DNA of 62,867 nucleotides from Vibrio sp. LaRot3. GTDB taxonomy: Bacteria; Pseudomonadota; Gammaproteobacteria; Enterobacterales; Vibrionaceae. The DNA is taken from contig NZ_JAPPTI010000016.1 in NCBI RefSeq assembly GCF_027587025.1, positions 1 to 62,867 on the forward strand, read 5' to 3'. Shown piece after piece: positions 53,026 to 62,147 of the stretch. Made by a program: the position numbers and the translations under genes. Below the pieces are notes generated by a model. It was not told where the DNA came from. It worked only from the letters and a program-made list of their open reading frames with translations, and did not search any database. Position 1 is the stretch's first letter. The number at the start of each line of letters is the position of its first letter.

Positions 53026-53162
53026 TAGATATCTCCGCATGTATGCAGCAATTAAATTAGGGTTAGTTTAGTCGTGTTTTGTCTATGACTGAAATGAAAC
53101 TTTATCATTTTGTTTATGCGTTAAGCGCATGGAGTGTTTAGCTAACTTATTGAGAATAGAAC

Positions 53163-53186
53163 AAAGCCAGTCAATCGACTGGCTTT
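53163..53186 (-). terminator. Terminator of the ilv operon
   Basis: AAAGCCAGTC, AATC and GACTGGCTTT form a perfect 10-base stem directly after ilvA, with GCTTTGTTCT on the minus strand. Confidence 0.8.
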
Positions 53187-53196
53187 TATACGAAGA

Positions 53197-54738
53197 TTAA
53201 GACAAAAAGAACTGGTAGGAAGGATTATCGGTTTCGTCTTTGCATTGATAACCCAGTTCGCGCAAGTGAGCAGAGAAGCGGGTTAAGTCGCTGTCGTCTA
53301 GCTCAAAACCACACAATACGCGGCCATAATCTGCGCCGTGGTTGCGATAGTTAAATAAGCTGATGTTCCAATGCGTTCCGAGTGTACTTAAGAACTTAAG
53401 TAATGCGCCCGGATATTCTGGAAACTCAAAACTATAGAGTCTTTCTTTGAGTGGTTTAGATGGCTTACCACCAATCATGTAGCGAACGTGTAGTTTCGCC
53501 ATTTCATCATCTGAGAGGTCAACCACTGGGTAACCGCCAGCGCGAAGATCTTGAATGATATTATCCAGTTCTTCTTGGCCGCCATTGAGACGTACACCAA
53601 CAAAAATGTTCGCCAGTGAGTCATCGTTGTAGCGATAGTTAAACTCTGTTACGGCTCGGCCACCAATGATGTTACAGAACTCAAAGAACGCACCTTGACG
53701 TTCAGGAATCGTCACGGCCAGTAAACCTTCACGCTTCTCACCAAGTTCACATCGTTCAGAAACATAACGTAGGCCATGGAAGTTGGTGTTGGCACCTGAA
53801 AGTACCGTGCCTAATTGTTTACCTTGAAGTTGCTGTTGATCGGCATATTTCTTCAATCCTGCTAGCGCCAAAGCGCCTGACGGTTCAGCGATCGCTCGGG
53901 TGTCTTCAAAGATATCTTTCACAGCGGCGCAGATTTCATCACTTGAAACGCTGATATGGCCATCAATGTATTGCTGACAAAGACGGAAGGTCTCTTCACC
54001 AATGCGTTTAACCGCCACACCATCTGCAAACATACTGACTTGGTCAAGCACCACTGGCTCTCCCGCATCTAATGCCGCTTTTAGGCAAGCAGAGTCTTCT
54101 GGTTCAACGGCAATCACTTTGATTTCAGGCATTAGCTGTTTAACTAATACCGCGACACCAGCGGCTAGGCCGCCGCCACCGACAGGAACAAAGATGTAAT
54201 CGAGATGACCGTTTTGCTGCAACATCTCCATGCCAATTGTTCCTTGGCCTGCGATCACTAATGGGTGGTCAAAAGGAGGCACGAAGGTGTAACCATGAAG
54301 CGCGGATAGACGTTCGGCTTCTGCTTTGGCTTCATCAAAGTTGCTGCCGTGCAAGACCACATTACCACCAAAGCCTCGCACCGCGTCGACTTTGATATCG
54401 GGTGTGGTTTTCGGCATCACGATAGTCGTTTTGATACCCAATTTTGTGCCAGACAGCGCCATGCCCTGAGCGTGGTTACCGGCAGAAGCAGCAATAACAC
54501 CTGCGGCTTTTTGCTGCTCTGTTAGGCTAGCGACCATGTTGTATGCACCGCGTAACTTGAACGAGTGAACAGGCTGGCGGTCTTCACGTTTGATTTGTAC
54601 TGAGTTACCAATCCGTTCTGAAAGGCGAGGCATCTCTTGCAGTGGAGTGACCGTCGCGACTTCATAGACAGGGGCGCGTAGAACCTGACGCAGATAATCT
54701 GCGCCAGATTGTTTGGGTTGTGAATTAGCATCACTCAT
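53197..54738 (-). CDS. ilvA: Threonine ammonia-lyase, biosynthetic, IlvA
   Basis: This PLP enzyme converts threonine to 2-oxobutanoate, the first committed step to isoleucine. The 513 residues have the PLP lysine in SFKLRGAYN (K61) and the phosphate loop VGGGGLAAG. Two C-terminal ACT-like regulatory repeats follow, responsible for isoleucine feedback in this class. Length matches E. coli IlvA (514). It follows ilvD by 3 bases. Confidence 0.97.
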   Translation of the reverse strand: MSDANSQPKQSGADYLRQVLRAPVYEVATVTPLQEMPRLSERIGNSVQIKREDRQPVHSFKLRGAYNMVASLTEQQKAAGVIAASAGNHAQGMALSGTKLGIKTTIVMPKTTPDIKVDAVRGFGGNVVLHGSNFDEAKAEAERLSALHGYTFVPPFDHPLVIAGQGTIGMEMLQQNGHLDYIFVPVGGGGLAAGVAVLVKQLMPEIKVIAVEPEDSACLKAALDAGEPVVLDQVSMFADGVAVKRIGEETFRLCQQYIDGHISVSSDEICAAVKDIFEDTRAIAEPSGALALAGLKKYADQQQLQGKQLGTVLSGANTNFHGLRYVSERCELGEKREGLLAVTIPERQGAFFEFCNIIGGRAVTEFNYRYNDDSLANIFVGVRLNGGQEELDNIIQDLRAGGYPVVDLSDDEMAKLHVRYMIGGKPSKPLKERLYSFEFPEYPGALLKFLSTLGTHWNISLFNYRNHGADYGRVLCGFELDDSDLTRFSAHLRELGYQCKDETDNPSYQFFLS

Positions 54739-54741
54739 GGG

Positions 54742-56583
54742 CTAGCCCTCAAGGATAGACTTATCGCGCACCGCGCCTTTATCGGCACTGGTTGCCATGC
54801 TTGCATACGCTTTTAGTGCAAAAGAAACTTCACGTTGACGGTTGGCAGGTTTCCAGCCTAACTCATCTTGTTTAGCACGACGTGCAGCTAATTCCTCTTC
54901 AGGTACATCTAAGGTGATCGAACGGTTAGGAATATCAATTGTGATGATGTCGCCGTCTTTTACTAAACCAATTGTACCGCCACTTGCTGCTTCTGGTGAG
55001 GTATGACCGATTGATAGGCCCGATGTACCACCAGAGAAGCGACCATCAGTTAACAGCGCACAAGCTTTACCAAGCCCCATCGATTTCAGGTAAGTGGTTG
55101 GGTAGAGCATTTCTTGCATGCCCGGGCCACCTTTTGGCCCTTCGTAACGAATCACGACCACTTCGCCTGCTTTTACTTTGCCACCAAGAATGCCTTCAAC
55201 CGCGGTATCTTGGCTTTCAAATACAATTGCAGGGCCTTGGAAGGTTAGGTTTTCTTCATCTACCCCGGCCGTTTTTACGATACAGCCATCAACGGCGATA
55301 TTACCTGAAAGTACCGCTAGGCCACCTTCTTGACTAAAGGCATGTTCGCGTTTACGAATACAACCATTCTCACGGTCATCATCTAAGCGATCCCAGCGAC
55401 AATCTTGTGAGAAAGCTTTAGTGGTTCGAATGCCAGCAGGGCCTGCGCGGAAAAACTGCAATACGTCAGGGTTGTCTGTTTGCATGATGTCGTATTCAGC
55501 GAGCTGTTGCTGCATGGTCATACCAAGTACGGTATGGGTTTCACCATTGATAAGACCTGCGCGATCAAGTTCACCAAGAATGGCCATGACACCACCTGCA
55601 CGGTGTACATCTTCCATGTGGTATTTCTGGGTTGATGGTGCAACTTTACAAAGGTGTGGTACGCGGCGAGACATCTCGTCGATATCTGTCATGTTGAAAT
55701 CGATGTCACCTTCTTGAGCGGCTGCCAATAAGTGAAGCACCGTGTTACTTGACCCGCCCATGGCAATATCCAGTGCCATCGCATTCTCGAAAGAAGCGCG
55801 GCAAGCAATGTTGCGTGGCAGGGCTGATTCATCATCTTGTTGGTAGTAACGTTTGGTGAGTTCAACAATGCGCTTACCGGCATTGATGAACAGTTGCTCA
55901 CGATCGGCGTGCGTTGCTAGCATTGAGCCGTTACCCGGCTGAGACAGACCAAGCGCTTCGGTTAAACAGTTCATTGAGTTGGCGGTAAACATCCCTGAAC
56001 ATGAACCACAAGTTGGACATGCAGAGCGTTCTACTTGTTGGCTTTGTTCATCAGATACGGTTGGGTCAGCTCCTTGAATCATGGCATCAACGAGGTCGAG
56101 CTTGATCAGTTGGTCAGAAAGCTTGGTTTTCCCCGCTTCCATTGGGCCACCTGACACAAAGATAACCGGAATGTTAAGGCGCATCGCCGCCATCATCATT
56201 CCCGGTGTGATTTTGTCGCAGTTGGAGATACATACCATGGCATCAGCACAGTGGGCATTGACCATGTACTCTACTGAGTCAGCAATTAGCTCACGTGATG
56301 GTAGCGAGTAAAGCATGCCACCGTGACCCATCGCGATGCCATCATCAACTGCAATCGTGTTGAATTCTTTGGCAATACCGCCAGCTTTTTCAATTTCACC
56401 CGCAACCAGTTGACCCATGTCTTTTAAATGCACGTGGCCCGGTACAAATTGGGTAAATGAGTTCACAACAGCAATGATAGGCTTACCGAAATCTTCTTCC
56501 TTTACACCTGTTGCTCGCCATAATGCGCGCGCACCCGCCATGTTACGGCCGTGGGTGGTGGTGGCCGATCTGTATTTAGGCAT
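54742..56583 (-). CDS. ilvD: Dihydroxy-acid dehydratase IlvD
   Basis: This iron-sulfur dehydratase is common to isoleucine and valine synthesis. The cluster ligands are visible in SNCDKITPGM and CPTCGSCSGMFTANSM. The 613 residues are close to the E. coli enzyme (616). It lies 14 bases downstream of ilvE. Confidence 0.97.
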   Translation of the reverse strand: MPKYRSATTTHGRNMAGARALWRATGVKEEDFGKPIIAVVNSFTQFVPGHVHLKDMGQLVAGEIEKAGGIAKEFNTIAVDDGIAMGHGGMLYSLPSRELIADSVEYMVNAHCADAMVCISNCDKITPGMMMAAMRLNIPVIFVSGGPMEAGKTKLSDQLIKLDLVDAMIQGADPTVSDEQSQQVERSACPTCGSCSGMFTANSMNCLTEALGLSQPGNGSMLATHADREQLFINAGKRIVELTKRYYQQDDESALPRNIACRASFENAMALDIAMGGSSNTVLHLLAAAQEGDIDFNMTDIDEMSRRVPHLCKVAPSTQKYHMEDVHRAGGVMAILGELDRAGLINGETHTVLGMTMQQQLAEYDIMQTDNPDVLQFFRAGPAGIRTTKAFSQDCRWDRLDDDRENGCIRKREHAFSQEGGLAVLSGNIAVDGCIVKTAGVDEENLTFQGPAIVFESQDTAVEGILGGKVKAGEVVVIRYEGPKGGPGMQEMLYPTTYLKSMGLGKACALLTDGRFSGGTSGLSIGHTSPEAASGGTIGLVKDGDIITIDIPNRSITLDVPEEELAARRAKQDELGWKPANRQREVSFALKAYASMATSADKGAVRDKSILEG

Positions 56584-56597
56584 ATTAAGTTCCTCTA

Positions 56598-57548
56598 CTA
56601 CTTGGCTGAGTTCTGTTTTTCAGGGTAGACGTAATCTAACCAACCCCATTTGTCTTCTGTGGTGCCATTAAACAGACCGAAGTATGCCTCTTGAACCGCT
56701 TTGGTGATTGGGCCGCGCTTACCGCTGCCCACTTCAATTTTATCTACTGTACTTACCGGTACGACTTCTGCTGCTGTACCCGTCATGAATACTTCATCCG
56801 CAAGGTACAGTGCTTCACGAGCAATGTTTGCTTCACGTACTTCATAACCCATTTCGCGCGCTAGCGTCATGATGGAATCACGAGTAATACCCGGCAGGAT
56901 TGCGCTGGTCGCAGGAGGCGTCGTGATAACGCCATCTTTGATGACAAAGATGTTTTCACCGGCACCTTCTGATAGGTAACCATCAACGCTGAGTGCAATG
57001 CCTTCATCGTAGCCGTGGCGACGAGCTTCACCGCCCACTAATAGAGAAGAAAGGTAGTTACCACCCGCTTTAGCTGCGGTTGGGATAGTGTTAGGTGCGG
57101 CGCGGTTCCAGCTAGAAATCATTGCATCAACGCCATTTTCTAGCGCTTCTTCACCAAGGTAAGAACCCCAAGGGAAAGCGGCAATGATGAGCTCCATTTC
57201 GGTATCTGCTGGTGGGCATACACCGAGCCCTACATTACCCACAAAGCCCAGTGGGCGAATGTACGCATTATCGAGTTTGTTCTGGCGCAGAGTTTCGCGG
57301 GTCGCTTCCATGATCTCCTCAACAGAGTAAGGAATAGGGAAGCGGTAAATTTTTGCGGAATCTTTGAGTCGTTGTGCGTGCTCGCGGTGACGGAAGACAA
57401 TCGGGCCTTTTGGCGTGTTGTAACAGCGTACCCCTTCAAACACAGATGTACCGTAGTGCATTGCGTGAGTCAGTACGTGAACGTTCGCTTCTGCCCAAGG
57501 AACCATTTCACCGTTAAACCAAATATAGTCTGCAGTTTTTGTTGCCAT
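56598..57548 (-). CDS. ilvE: Branched-chain amino acid aminotransferase IlvE
   Basis: This fold-type IV PLP enzyme performs the final transamination to Ile, Val and Leu. I use the ATG at 57548 (MATKTADYIW, 316 residues) because GGAAGG is suitably placed upstream. YGTSVFEGVRCY, the lysine segment AKAGGNYL and the EVFMTGTAAEV motif are present. Length is near E. coli IlvE (309). Confidence 0.97.
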   Translation of the reverse strand: MATKTADYIWFNGEMVPWAEANVHVLTHAMHYGTSVFEGVRCYNTPKGPIVFRHREHAQRLKDSAKIYRFPIPYSVEEIMEATRETLRQNKLDNAYIRPLGFVGNVGLGVCPPADTEMELIIAAFPWGSYLGEEALENGVDAMISSWNRAAPNTIPTAAKAGGNYLSSLLVGGEARRHGYDEGIALSVDGYLSEGAGENIFVIKDGVITTPPATSAILPGITRDSIMTLAREMGYEVREANIAREALYLADEVFMTGTAAEVVPVSTVDKIEVGSGKRGPITKAVQEAYFGLFNGTTEDKWGWLDYVYPEKQNSAK

Positions 57549-57561
57549 TGTATTGCCTTCC

Positions 57562-57846
57562 TTATGCACAAATTTTTTGTTGTAAATTGTTGTTGGGTAA
57601 TTGGTCGTTCGCGATTTGGGTAACGGCTACCTTGCGAACATCCCATAATTTTTCAATTTGATTGGTGAGAAACGAAATCGGGCGGTCGCTATCGACGATG
57701 ATCTCAACGCTAGCGACTTTGCTTTCATGATTTTGCGTCGCAGCGACCTGTTTGATGATAAAACCGCGATGGCGAATGACACGCAGAACACGCTCTAACA
57801 ATACCGGTTTATCGTCCGCTTTGATGTCGAGTAGATATCTTTCCAT
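57562..57846 (-). CDS. ilvM: Acetolactate synthase II small subunit IlvM
   Basis: This 94-residue ACT-domain regulatory subunit partners IlvG. The start at 57846 (MERYLLDIKADD) is one base from the ilvG stop, the usual coupling. The C-terminus (DQLPNNNLQQKICA) is longer than in E. coli. Confidence 0.92.
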   Translation of the reverse strand: MERYLLDIKADDKPVLLERVLRVIRHRGFIIKQVAATQNHESKVASVEIIVDSDRPISFLTNQIEKLWDVRKVAVTQIANDQLPNNNLQQKICA

Positions 57847-57847
57847 T

Positions 57848-59494
57848 TTAAGTGTTCTCCAACATGTCACTGTTTGACGCACCGGGTGGTACAAGTGGCC
57901 ATACGTTTTCTTCTTCATCAATCAATACATGAAGTAGGTATGAGGTCTTGCTGGCTAGCATCTCTTTGAGTGCTGGTTCAACTTCCTCTTTGGTGGTGAT
58001 GGTTTTACCCGGAATATCGAACGCTTTCGCCAAGGTAATAAAGTCAGGGTTATCATCCAAAATGGTTTCACTATGACGACCATCGAAAAACAGTGATTGC
58101 CACTGGCGAACCATGCCTAAACGTTGGTTGTTTAACAGCACGATTTTGACTGGAATTTGGCGACGCTTAAGCGTGCCAAGTTCCTGAACGTTCATCATGA
58201 ACGAGCCATCACCTGTAATAAGGATAGACTGGTCATCAGGGCGAGCGACAGCTGCCCCCATCGCGGCTGGCAAGCCAAAGCCCATAGTGCCGAGACCCGC
58301 AGAGGTAATGAAGTTTTGTGGTTCGCGTGGCTGAATATGTTGTGCCGCCCACATTTGATGCTGACCAACGTCAGTAGAAACAATGGAGCTATCAGGCATT
58401 AAGTCAGACAGTTGCTTAAGTAACCCCGGTGCGTAGATAAGCTCGCCCGGGTGGTCGTAACGCCATTTGAATCCGCTGCGTAAACTTTCGCTATGACGTA
58501 CCCATGGCGTGATGTCTCTAGAAAGCTCAAGTTGAGGAAGGACTACCGGAATCTCACCGCGCACAGGAGCGTTTGCTTGGCGTAGTTTGTGGATCTCTGC
58601 GGCATCGATATCGATGTGAATGACCTTTGCGCTTGGAGCAAAGGTGTCAAGCTTACCAGTCACTCGGTCATCAAAGCGCGCACCAACAGCAATCAGCAAA
58701 TCACATTCTTGTACGACTAAGTTGGCAGCTTTGGTGCCGTGCATACCGAGCATGCCTAAGTAGTGAGGGTCATGGCGCTCAATGGTACCAAGGCCTTTTA
58801 AAGTGCTAACTGCTGGCATTGGGTTTAAACGCAAAAACTCACGAACAGCGTCGGTGGCTTTACCTAACTGCACACCACCACCGACGTACAGTACTGGACG
58901 GGAGCTGTTATCCAGTAATTGTTGCGCAAGGGTGATGTCTTCAGCGGAGGCAACGGGCATCGCTGGAGGCGTAAATGGAGGAAGTACCGTCACTGGCGCT
59001 GGAGCAAGTTGAACATCTTTGGCGATATCAACGATAACAGGGCCGGGGCGACCGGTTTGCGCCACTTCAAAAGCCTCTGCGAGTGTTGGCGCGAGATCTT
59101 CTGGGTCTGTGACTAGGTAGCTGTGTTTGGTACAAGAGAGTGACATGCCGATCACATCCATTTCTTGGAATGCGTCAGTACCGATATGAGAGCTGGCGAC
59201 TTGGCCAGTGATGGCGACTAATGGCACAGAGTCCATAAATGCATCGGCAAGGCCAGTCACCAAGTTGGTTGCGCCTGGGCCTGATGTCGCCATGCAGACG
59301 GCTACTTCTTGAGTAGAACGCGCCATGCCGATAGCGGCCATCGCTGCGCCTTGCTCGTGGCGACACAGTATGTGTTCTACGCCACCATCGTATAGGGCGT
59401 CATAGATGGGCATGATGGCTCCACCCGGGTAACCAAATACGGTTTTAATCCCTTGTTGCTTTAATGCGGCAACGACCAATTCTGCTCCTGTCAT
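57848..59494 (-). CDS. ilvG: Acetolactate synthase II large subunit IlvG
   Basis: This TPP enzyme makes acetolactate and acetohydroxybutyrate. The 548 residues include the catalytic glutamate region CRHEQGAAMAA and the TPP motif GDGSFMMNVQELGT. The reading frame is intact, unlike the frameshifted ilvG of E. coli K-12. It is the first structural gene after the leader peptide. Confidence 0.97.
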   Translation of the reverse strand: MTGAELVVAALKQQGIKTVFGYPGGAIMPIYDALYDGGVEHILCRHEQGAAMAAIGMARSTQEVAVCMATSGPGATNLVTGLADAFMDSVPLVAITGQVASSHIGTDAFQEMDVIGMSLSCTKHSYLVTDPEDLAPTLAEAFEVAQTGRPGPVIVDIAKDVQLAPAPVTVLPPFTPPAMPVASAEDITLAQQLLDNSSRPVLYVGGGVQLGKATDAVREFLRLNPMPAVSTLKGLGTIERHDPHYLGMLGMHGTKAANLVVQECDLLIAVGARFDDRVTGKLDTFAPSAKVIHIDIDAAEIHKLRQANAPVRGEIPVVLPQLELSRDITPWVRHSESLRSGFKWRYDHPGELIYAPGLLKQLSDLMPDSSIVSTDVGQHQMWAAQHIQPREPQNFITSAGLGTMGFGLPAAMGAAVARPDDQSILITGDGSFMMNVQELGTLKRRQIPVKIVLLNNQRLGMVRQWQSLFFDGRHSETILDDNPDFITLAKAFDIPGKTITTKEEVEPALKEMLASKTSYLLHVLIDEEENVWPLVPPGASNSDMLENT

Positions 59495-59685
59495 TGACCG
59501 CCTCCTGTGCTACCGATGTAGCTGTCCTTTGTTGTGTTGCACTTCATGTGCGCTCCCATCCTTCCTGTTTGCTCTATTGCTTTAGAGCAACTCCCGACAA
59601 GTAACGGCACTTGAAGGGAAAGTTATAATTTTGTCTGTCTTAGTGATCAAATCTACTCAACGCGATGAATCTAGCCTGCAAATTG

Positions 59686-59721
59686 TAAAAAACCCCCGGA
59701 CTTTCCAGTGCGGGGGTTTTT
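59686..59721 (-). terminator. Attenuator terminator of the ilvGMEDA leader
   Basis: On the minus strand CCCCCGCACT, GGAA and AGTCCGGGGG form a GC-rich stem with one mismatch, followed by TTTTTT. It lies about 27 bases beyond the leader peptide stop and about 190 bases before ilvG. Ribosome stalling on the leader's branched-chain codons would favour readthrough. Confidence 0.9.
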
Positions 59722-59747
59722 GTTATTCTGTGGTTTGTTTTCGCCCA

Positions 59748-59822
59748 CTACACCCCGCGCGAGTCAATAATGACCACGATAATCAGGGCAATCAGTGCGT
59801 GAAAGCGGGCGTTTAAATTCAT
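59748..59822 (-). CDS. ilvL: ilv operon leader peptide IlvL
   Basis: This 24-codon ORF starts MNLNARF and contains the tract ALIALIIVVIID, with five Ile, three Leu and three Val codons in all. That is the expected composition for an attenuation leader sensing Ile, Val and Leu. It precedes the terminator hairpin by about 27 bases. The upstream Shine-Dalgarno is weak, with only AT-rich sequence visible. Confidence 0.85.
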   Translation of the reverse strand: MNLNARFHALIALIIVVIIDSRGV

Positions 59823-60027
59823 ATATATTTTTTGTCTGTTGTGTTTACGTAATTTGATACGAAATTGTTTGCGTCTCTAGTGGTATCACATATATCCGTT
59901 AAATGACAAGCAAAAACTCATTCTTTTTTCACATTCTTTCAGCAAATCCCCAAGCAATATAACAATGGCGCTATAGAAATGGCCGTTTTTATTGATTCAC
60001 CGTATCAAATCAGTCAGTGGGGCTTAA

Positions 60028-60234
60028 ATGGGATTAGCAGTTGTATACAGTCGGGCATCGATTGGTGTTGAAGCGCCGTTAGTGACGGTTGAAGTTCATA
60101 TTAGTAATGGTATGCCGGGCTTTGCGTTGGTTGGATTGCCAGAAACGACGGTGAAAGAGTCTCGCGATCGGGTTCGCAGTGCGATCATTAACTCTCGGTT
60201 TGAGTTCCCCGCTAAACGAATCACAGTGCTATGA
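60028..60234 (+). pseudogene. comM: ComM (YifB) N-terminal fragment, interrupted by an inserted element
   Basis: The first 67 codons encode the conserved N-terminus of ComM (LAVVYSRASIGVEAPLVTVE, VHISNGMPGFALVGLPETTV), a Mg-chelatase-like hexameric helicase of about 507 residues. It extends recombination during natural transformation. After KRITV the frame reads CTA TGA and ends, where intact ComM would continue with NLAPADLP. Base composition drops sharply at the same place. The gene is divergent from ilvL as in E. coli (yifB). The rest of comM would lie at the far end of the element, outside the window. Confidence 0.92.
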
Positions 60235-60269
60235 GTTAAAAACAGGAATAGAGGTGAGACCTCTATTCC
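60235..60269 (-). terminator. Terminator of the leftward cargo operon
   Basis: GGAATAGAGGT (60245-60255), GAG and ACCTCTATTCC (60259-60269) form a perfect 11-base stem. TGTTTTTAAC follows on the minus strand. It lies right at the left end of the element. Confidence 0.9.
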
Positions 60270-60276
60270 ATTTGTA

Positions 60277-61077
60277 TTATGCTGCTACTTTATTCCCACA
60301 CTCTGGGCAAAATTTCATTGTTGTATCAGGAAGCATAGCGTCACATTTGTCACACTGTAGGGCGTTAAGTTTTTTTCTAAGCATTGCTACATGAATTACA
60401 CACGGTATTGTAACTTTATAAGCAGGGCCTGCTATATCAACGGCGGTCCACAAGCCTGTAATTGCCCACCCAATAGGGCCAGTTAAGATAGAAGCTGTTC
60501 TCATTAAGGTAGCATTAGTTGCAAGCATCAAGCCTCTTCCAAGAATTAACCTTGCAATTTGATTGGCAATAATGAGTGTCAATTGGTAAGAATAAAATCC
60601 ACCAGATCTAAAAATAGCAATAAATGCAGATGTAGCTATTCCTCCTTTACCTAAGCCGCCTTTTGCTCCCATTTCATCCATCAGCTTTTGTTTATCTTCA
60701 TCAGACATTTCATCTAAAGCTTTAGTGAGGATTGTTTCCAAGATTGCATTCTCAATATCTTCAATGCTTTTATCTTTGTTAAAAGGTGCTTTAATTTTTT
60801 TTGCTACGTCACAAACCATTTCGTGATAGCTAGGGCCTTCACCACCTCTAAATACGTTAGCGAACGAGTTACCACCCATATCTCTGACTTCTTTTGCTAT
60901 TAAATCTGCATATTCAGAATGAGATGGTTCGTGTAGTTTATAAGATTCATGAATGGTTAAGGTCTCTGATAGCTTTGTCTTAAGATAATCGACTAAAGCT
61001 TCTAAGTCTTCATCAGAAGCAATTTCTAAAACTGGGTTTATATCTTTATCAAAAACTGACGTGTTTTTCATTTTCAT
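60277..61077 (-). CDS. YaaW/UPF0174 family protein with C-terminal zinc ribbon
   Basis: This 266-residue protein matches, from memory, the YaaW family of E. coli: DEDLEALVDYL near the N-terminus (DUF3944-like), GGNSFANVFRG, DVAKKIKAPF and the C-terminal AYKVTIPCVIHVAMLRK. The middle (about 150-225) is hydrophobic and glycine-rich and may associate with membranes. Unlike YaaW it ends in a CxxC-x11-CxxC zinc ribbon (C242, C245, C257, C260). The family has no established function. Its ATG overlaps the stop of the upstream 90-residue gene (ATGA). Confidence 0.8.
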   Translation of the reverse strand: MKMKNTSVFDKDINPVLEIASDEDLEALVDYLKTKLSETLTIHESYKLHEPSHSEYADLIAKEVRDMGGNSFANVFRGGEGPSYHEMVCDVAKKIKAPFNKDKSIEDIENAILETILTKALDEMSDEDKQKLMDEMGAKGGLGKGGIATSAFIAIFRSGGFYSYQLTLIIANQIARLILGRGLMLATNATLMRTASILTGPIGWAITGLWTAVDIAGPAYKVTIPCVIHVAMLRKKLNALQCDKCDAMLPDTTMKFCPECGNKVAA

Positions 61078-61346
61078 TCCTTTGTTAGATAATCTAATAC
61101 TAATTTGTTTATATACTTTTTTGTTGATAGATCTTTAGTGGGGAAAACATCTTCAGAAGTTTTCACTATTAATTTGACAACGTCATCAGAAAGTTGATTT
61201 GTAAGGGCTAACTTTCTAATAGATAGGGCTACTCGTAGGCGTTCATCAAACTCTCCGTTAGAGCCTCTAACCTCAATTAGTTTTTTTGCTTCAGCCTTTA
61301 GTTTTGCTCTGCGTTTCCGTTGTCTCTCCGCATCTGTCATTGCCAT
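61074..61346 (-). CDS. Small basic protein, first gene of the cargo pair
   Basis: This 90-residue protein has a very basic N-terminus (DAERQRKRRAKLKAEAKK) of a type common in small plasmid and phage DNA-binding proteins. A helical C-terminal part follows. I cannot name the family. AAGAAGG lies about 9 bases upstream of the start. A perfect palindrome sits just before it, so it could be an autorepressor. It is coupled by ATGA to the YaaW-like gene. Confidence 0.7.
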   Translation of the reverse strand: MAMTDAERQRKRRAKLKAEAKKLIEVRGSNGEFDERLRVALSIRKLALTNQLSDDVVKLIVKTSEDVFPTKDLSTKKYINKLVLDYLTKE

Positions 61347-61360
61347 ACTGTAGCGCCTTC

Positions 61361-61377
61361 TTCGTGACTGTCACGAA
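61361..61377. promoter_or_regulatory. Perfect palindromic operator before the cargo operon
   Basis: TTCGTGAC-T-GTCACGAA has 8-base arms around a single base. It lies 15-31 bases upstream of the start of the 90-residue protein, placed to block transcription or to overlap the promoter. It is GC-richer than its surroundings. Confidence 0.65.
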
Positions 61378-61480
61378 ATGATATGCGCCAATTTGCTATG
61401 TGTCAATAGGCAAGTATCCATTTAATGAATGATTTTTGACAATCTAGAAACAAGTGATAAAACAGTTATATAAGGTCATA

Positions 61481-61515
61481 TTGCAAGTAGGAAGTGGGGA
61501 ACCCACTTACTTGAT
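61481..61515. other. Candidate origin of transfer (oriT)
   Basis: AAGTGGG (61492-61498), GAA and CCCACTT (61502-61508) form a perfect stem-loop, flanked by CAAGT and ACTTG outer arms with a three-base bulge. It is the most prominent structure in the 296-base gap between the divergent cargo operon and the mob genes. That is where oriT normally lies. The nic site cannot be identified. Confidence 0.45.
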
Positions 61516-61642
61516 TTATCTAACGATAAATATGCAAATATTCGCTTAAAGCTCTATTTGAATCAAACAGTCTCTACCGCATTATCATTTGGTTTATCGA
61601 CTATTTAATTTAAAAGAATCCGCATTACATTTGGAGAAAAAC

Positions 61643-61801
61643 ATGAAAGAAACTATGTATGAAAAAGAATATCTACCATCTAAATTAAAACATCTTGAAG
61701 TAATAATTATGCTGATAAATTCAAACGATAAAGAAGAATTAGAAATAAAAAACAAAATTAATAACGAGGTGCGAAATGAAAAAAGAAAAACGAGATCCTA
61801 A
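61643..61801 (+). CDS. Small protein upstream of MobC
   Basis: This 52-residue, lysine- and glutamate-rich protein starts at ATG 61643 with GGAG upstream. An earlier in-frame start is rejected for lack of an SD. It overlaps MobC by 26 bases. No family is recognised. It may be an accessory relaxosome protein or simply a leader for MobC. Confidence 0.5.
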   Translation: MKETMYEKEYLPSKLKHLEVIIMLINSNDKEELEIKNKINNEVRNEKRKTRS

Positions 61802-62147
61802 CAAAACAAGTTTACATTTAAGACTTTCAACAGAAACAAAAACACATTTGGAAGAATTAAAAGAACTTGGAGATTTTAAAAGTTTTGAAGAAACTATATT
61901 GGCTTATATGTCCCAGAACGGAACAGAAGTAAAAAAGGTATACATTGATGAAGATGGTCATTGTTTGAAACTAATGAACAATTTAATTAAACATTCTACA
62001 AACTTAAATCAAATAGCAAAAATTGCAAATCAACAAAATAGTTTATCTTTAGAAGAAATTAAAGAATTTCAACAGAATCATTTGGTTTTAATCAACGCAA
62101 AAAGGTATTTAACAAAGAATGTAAAGATATTAAAAAAGAGGTTATAA
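61776..62147 (+). CDS. MobC-like relaxosome accessory protein
   Basis: This 123-residue protein has an N-terminal beta-strand and helices compatible with a ribbon-helix-helix fold (TSLHLRLSTETKTHLEELK). The MobC signature NLNQIAKIAN is at about residues 76-85. MobC proteins bind oriT and help the relaxase open the strands. GAGGTG precedes the ATG, and the relaxase ATG follows the stop directly. Confidence 0.8.
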   Translation: MKKEKRDPNKTSLHLRLSTETKTHLEELKELGDFKSFEETILAYMSQNGTEVKKVYIDEDGHCLKLMNNLIKHSTNLNQIAKIANQQNSLSLEEIKEFQQNHLVLINAKRYLTKNVKILKKRL

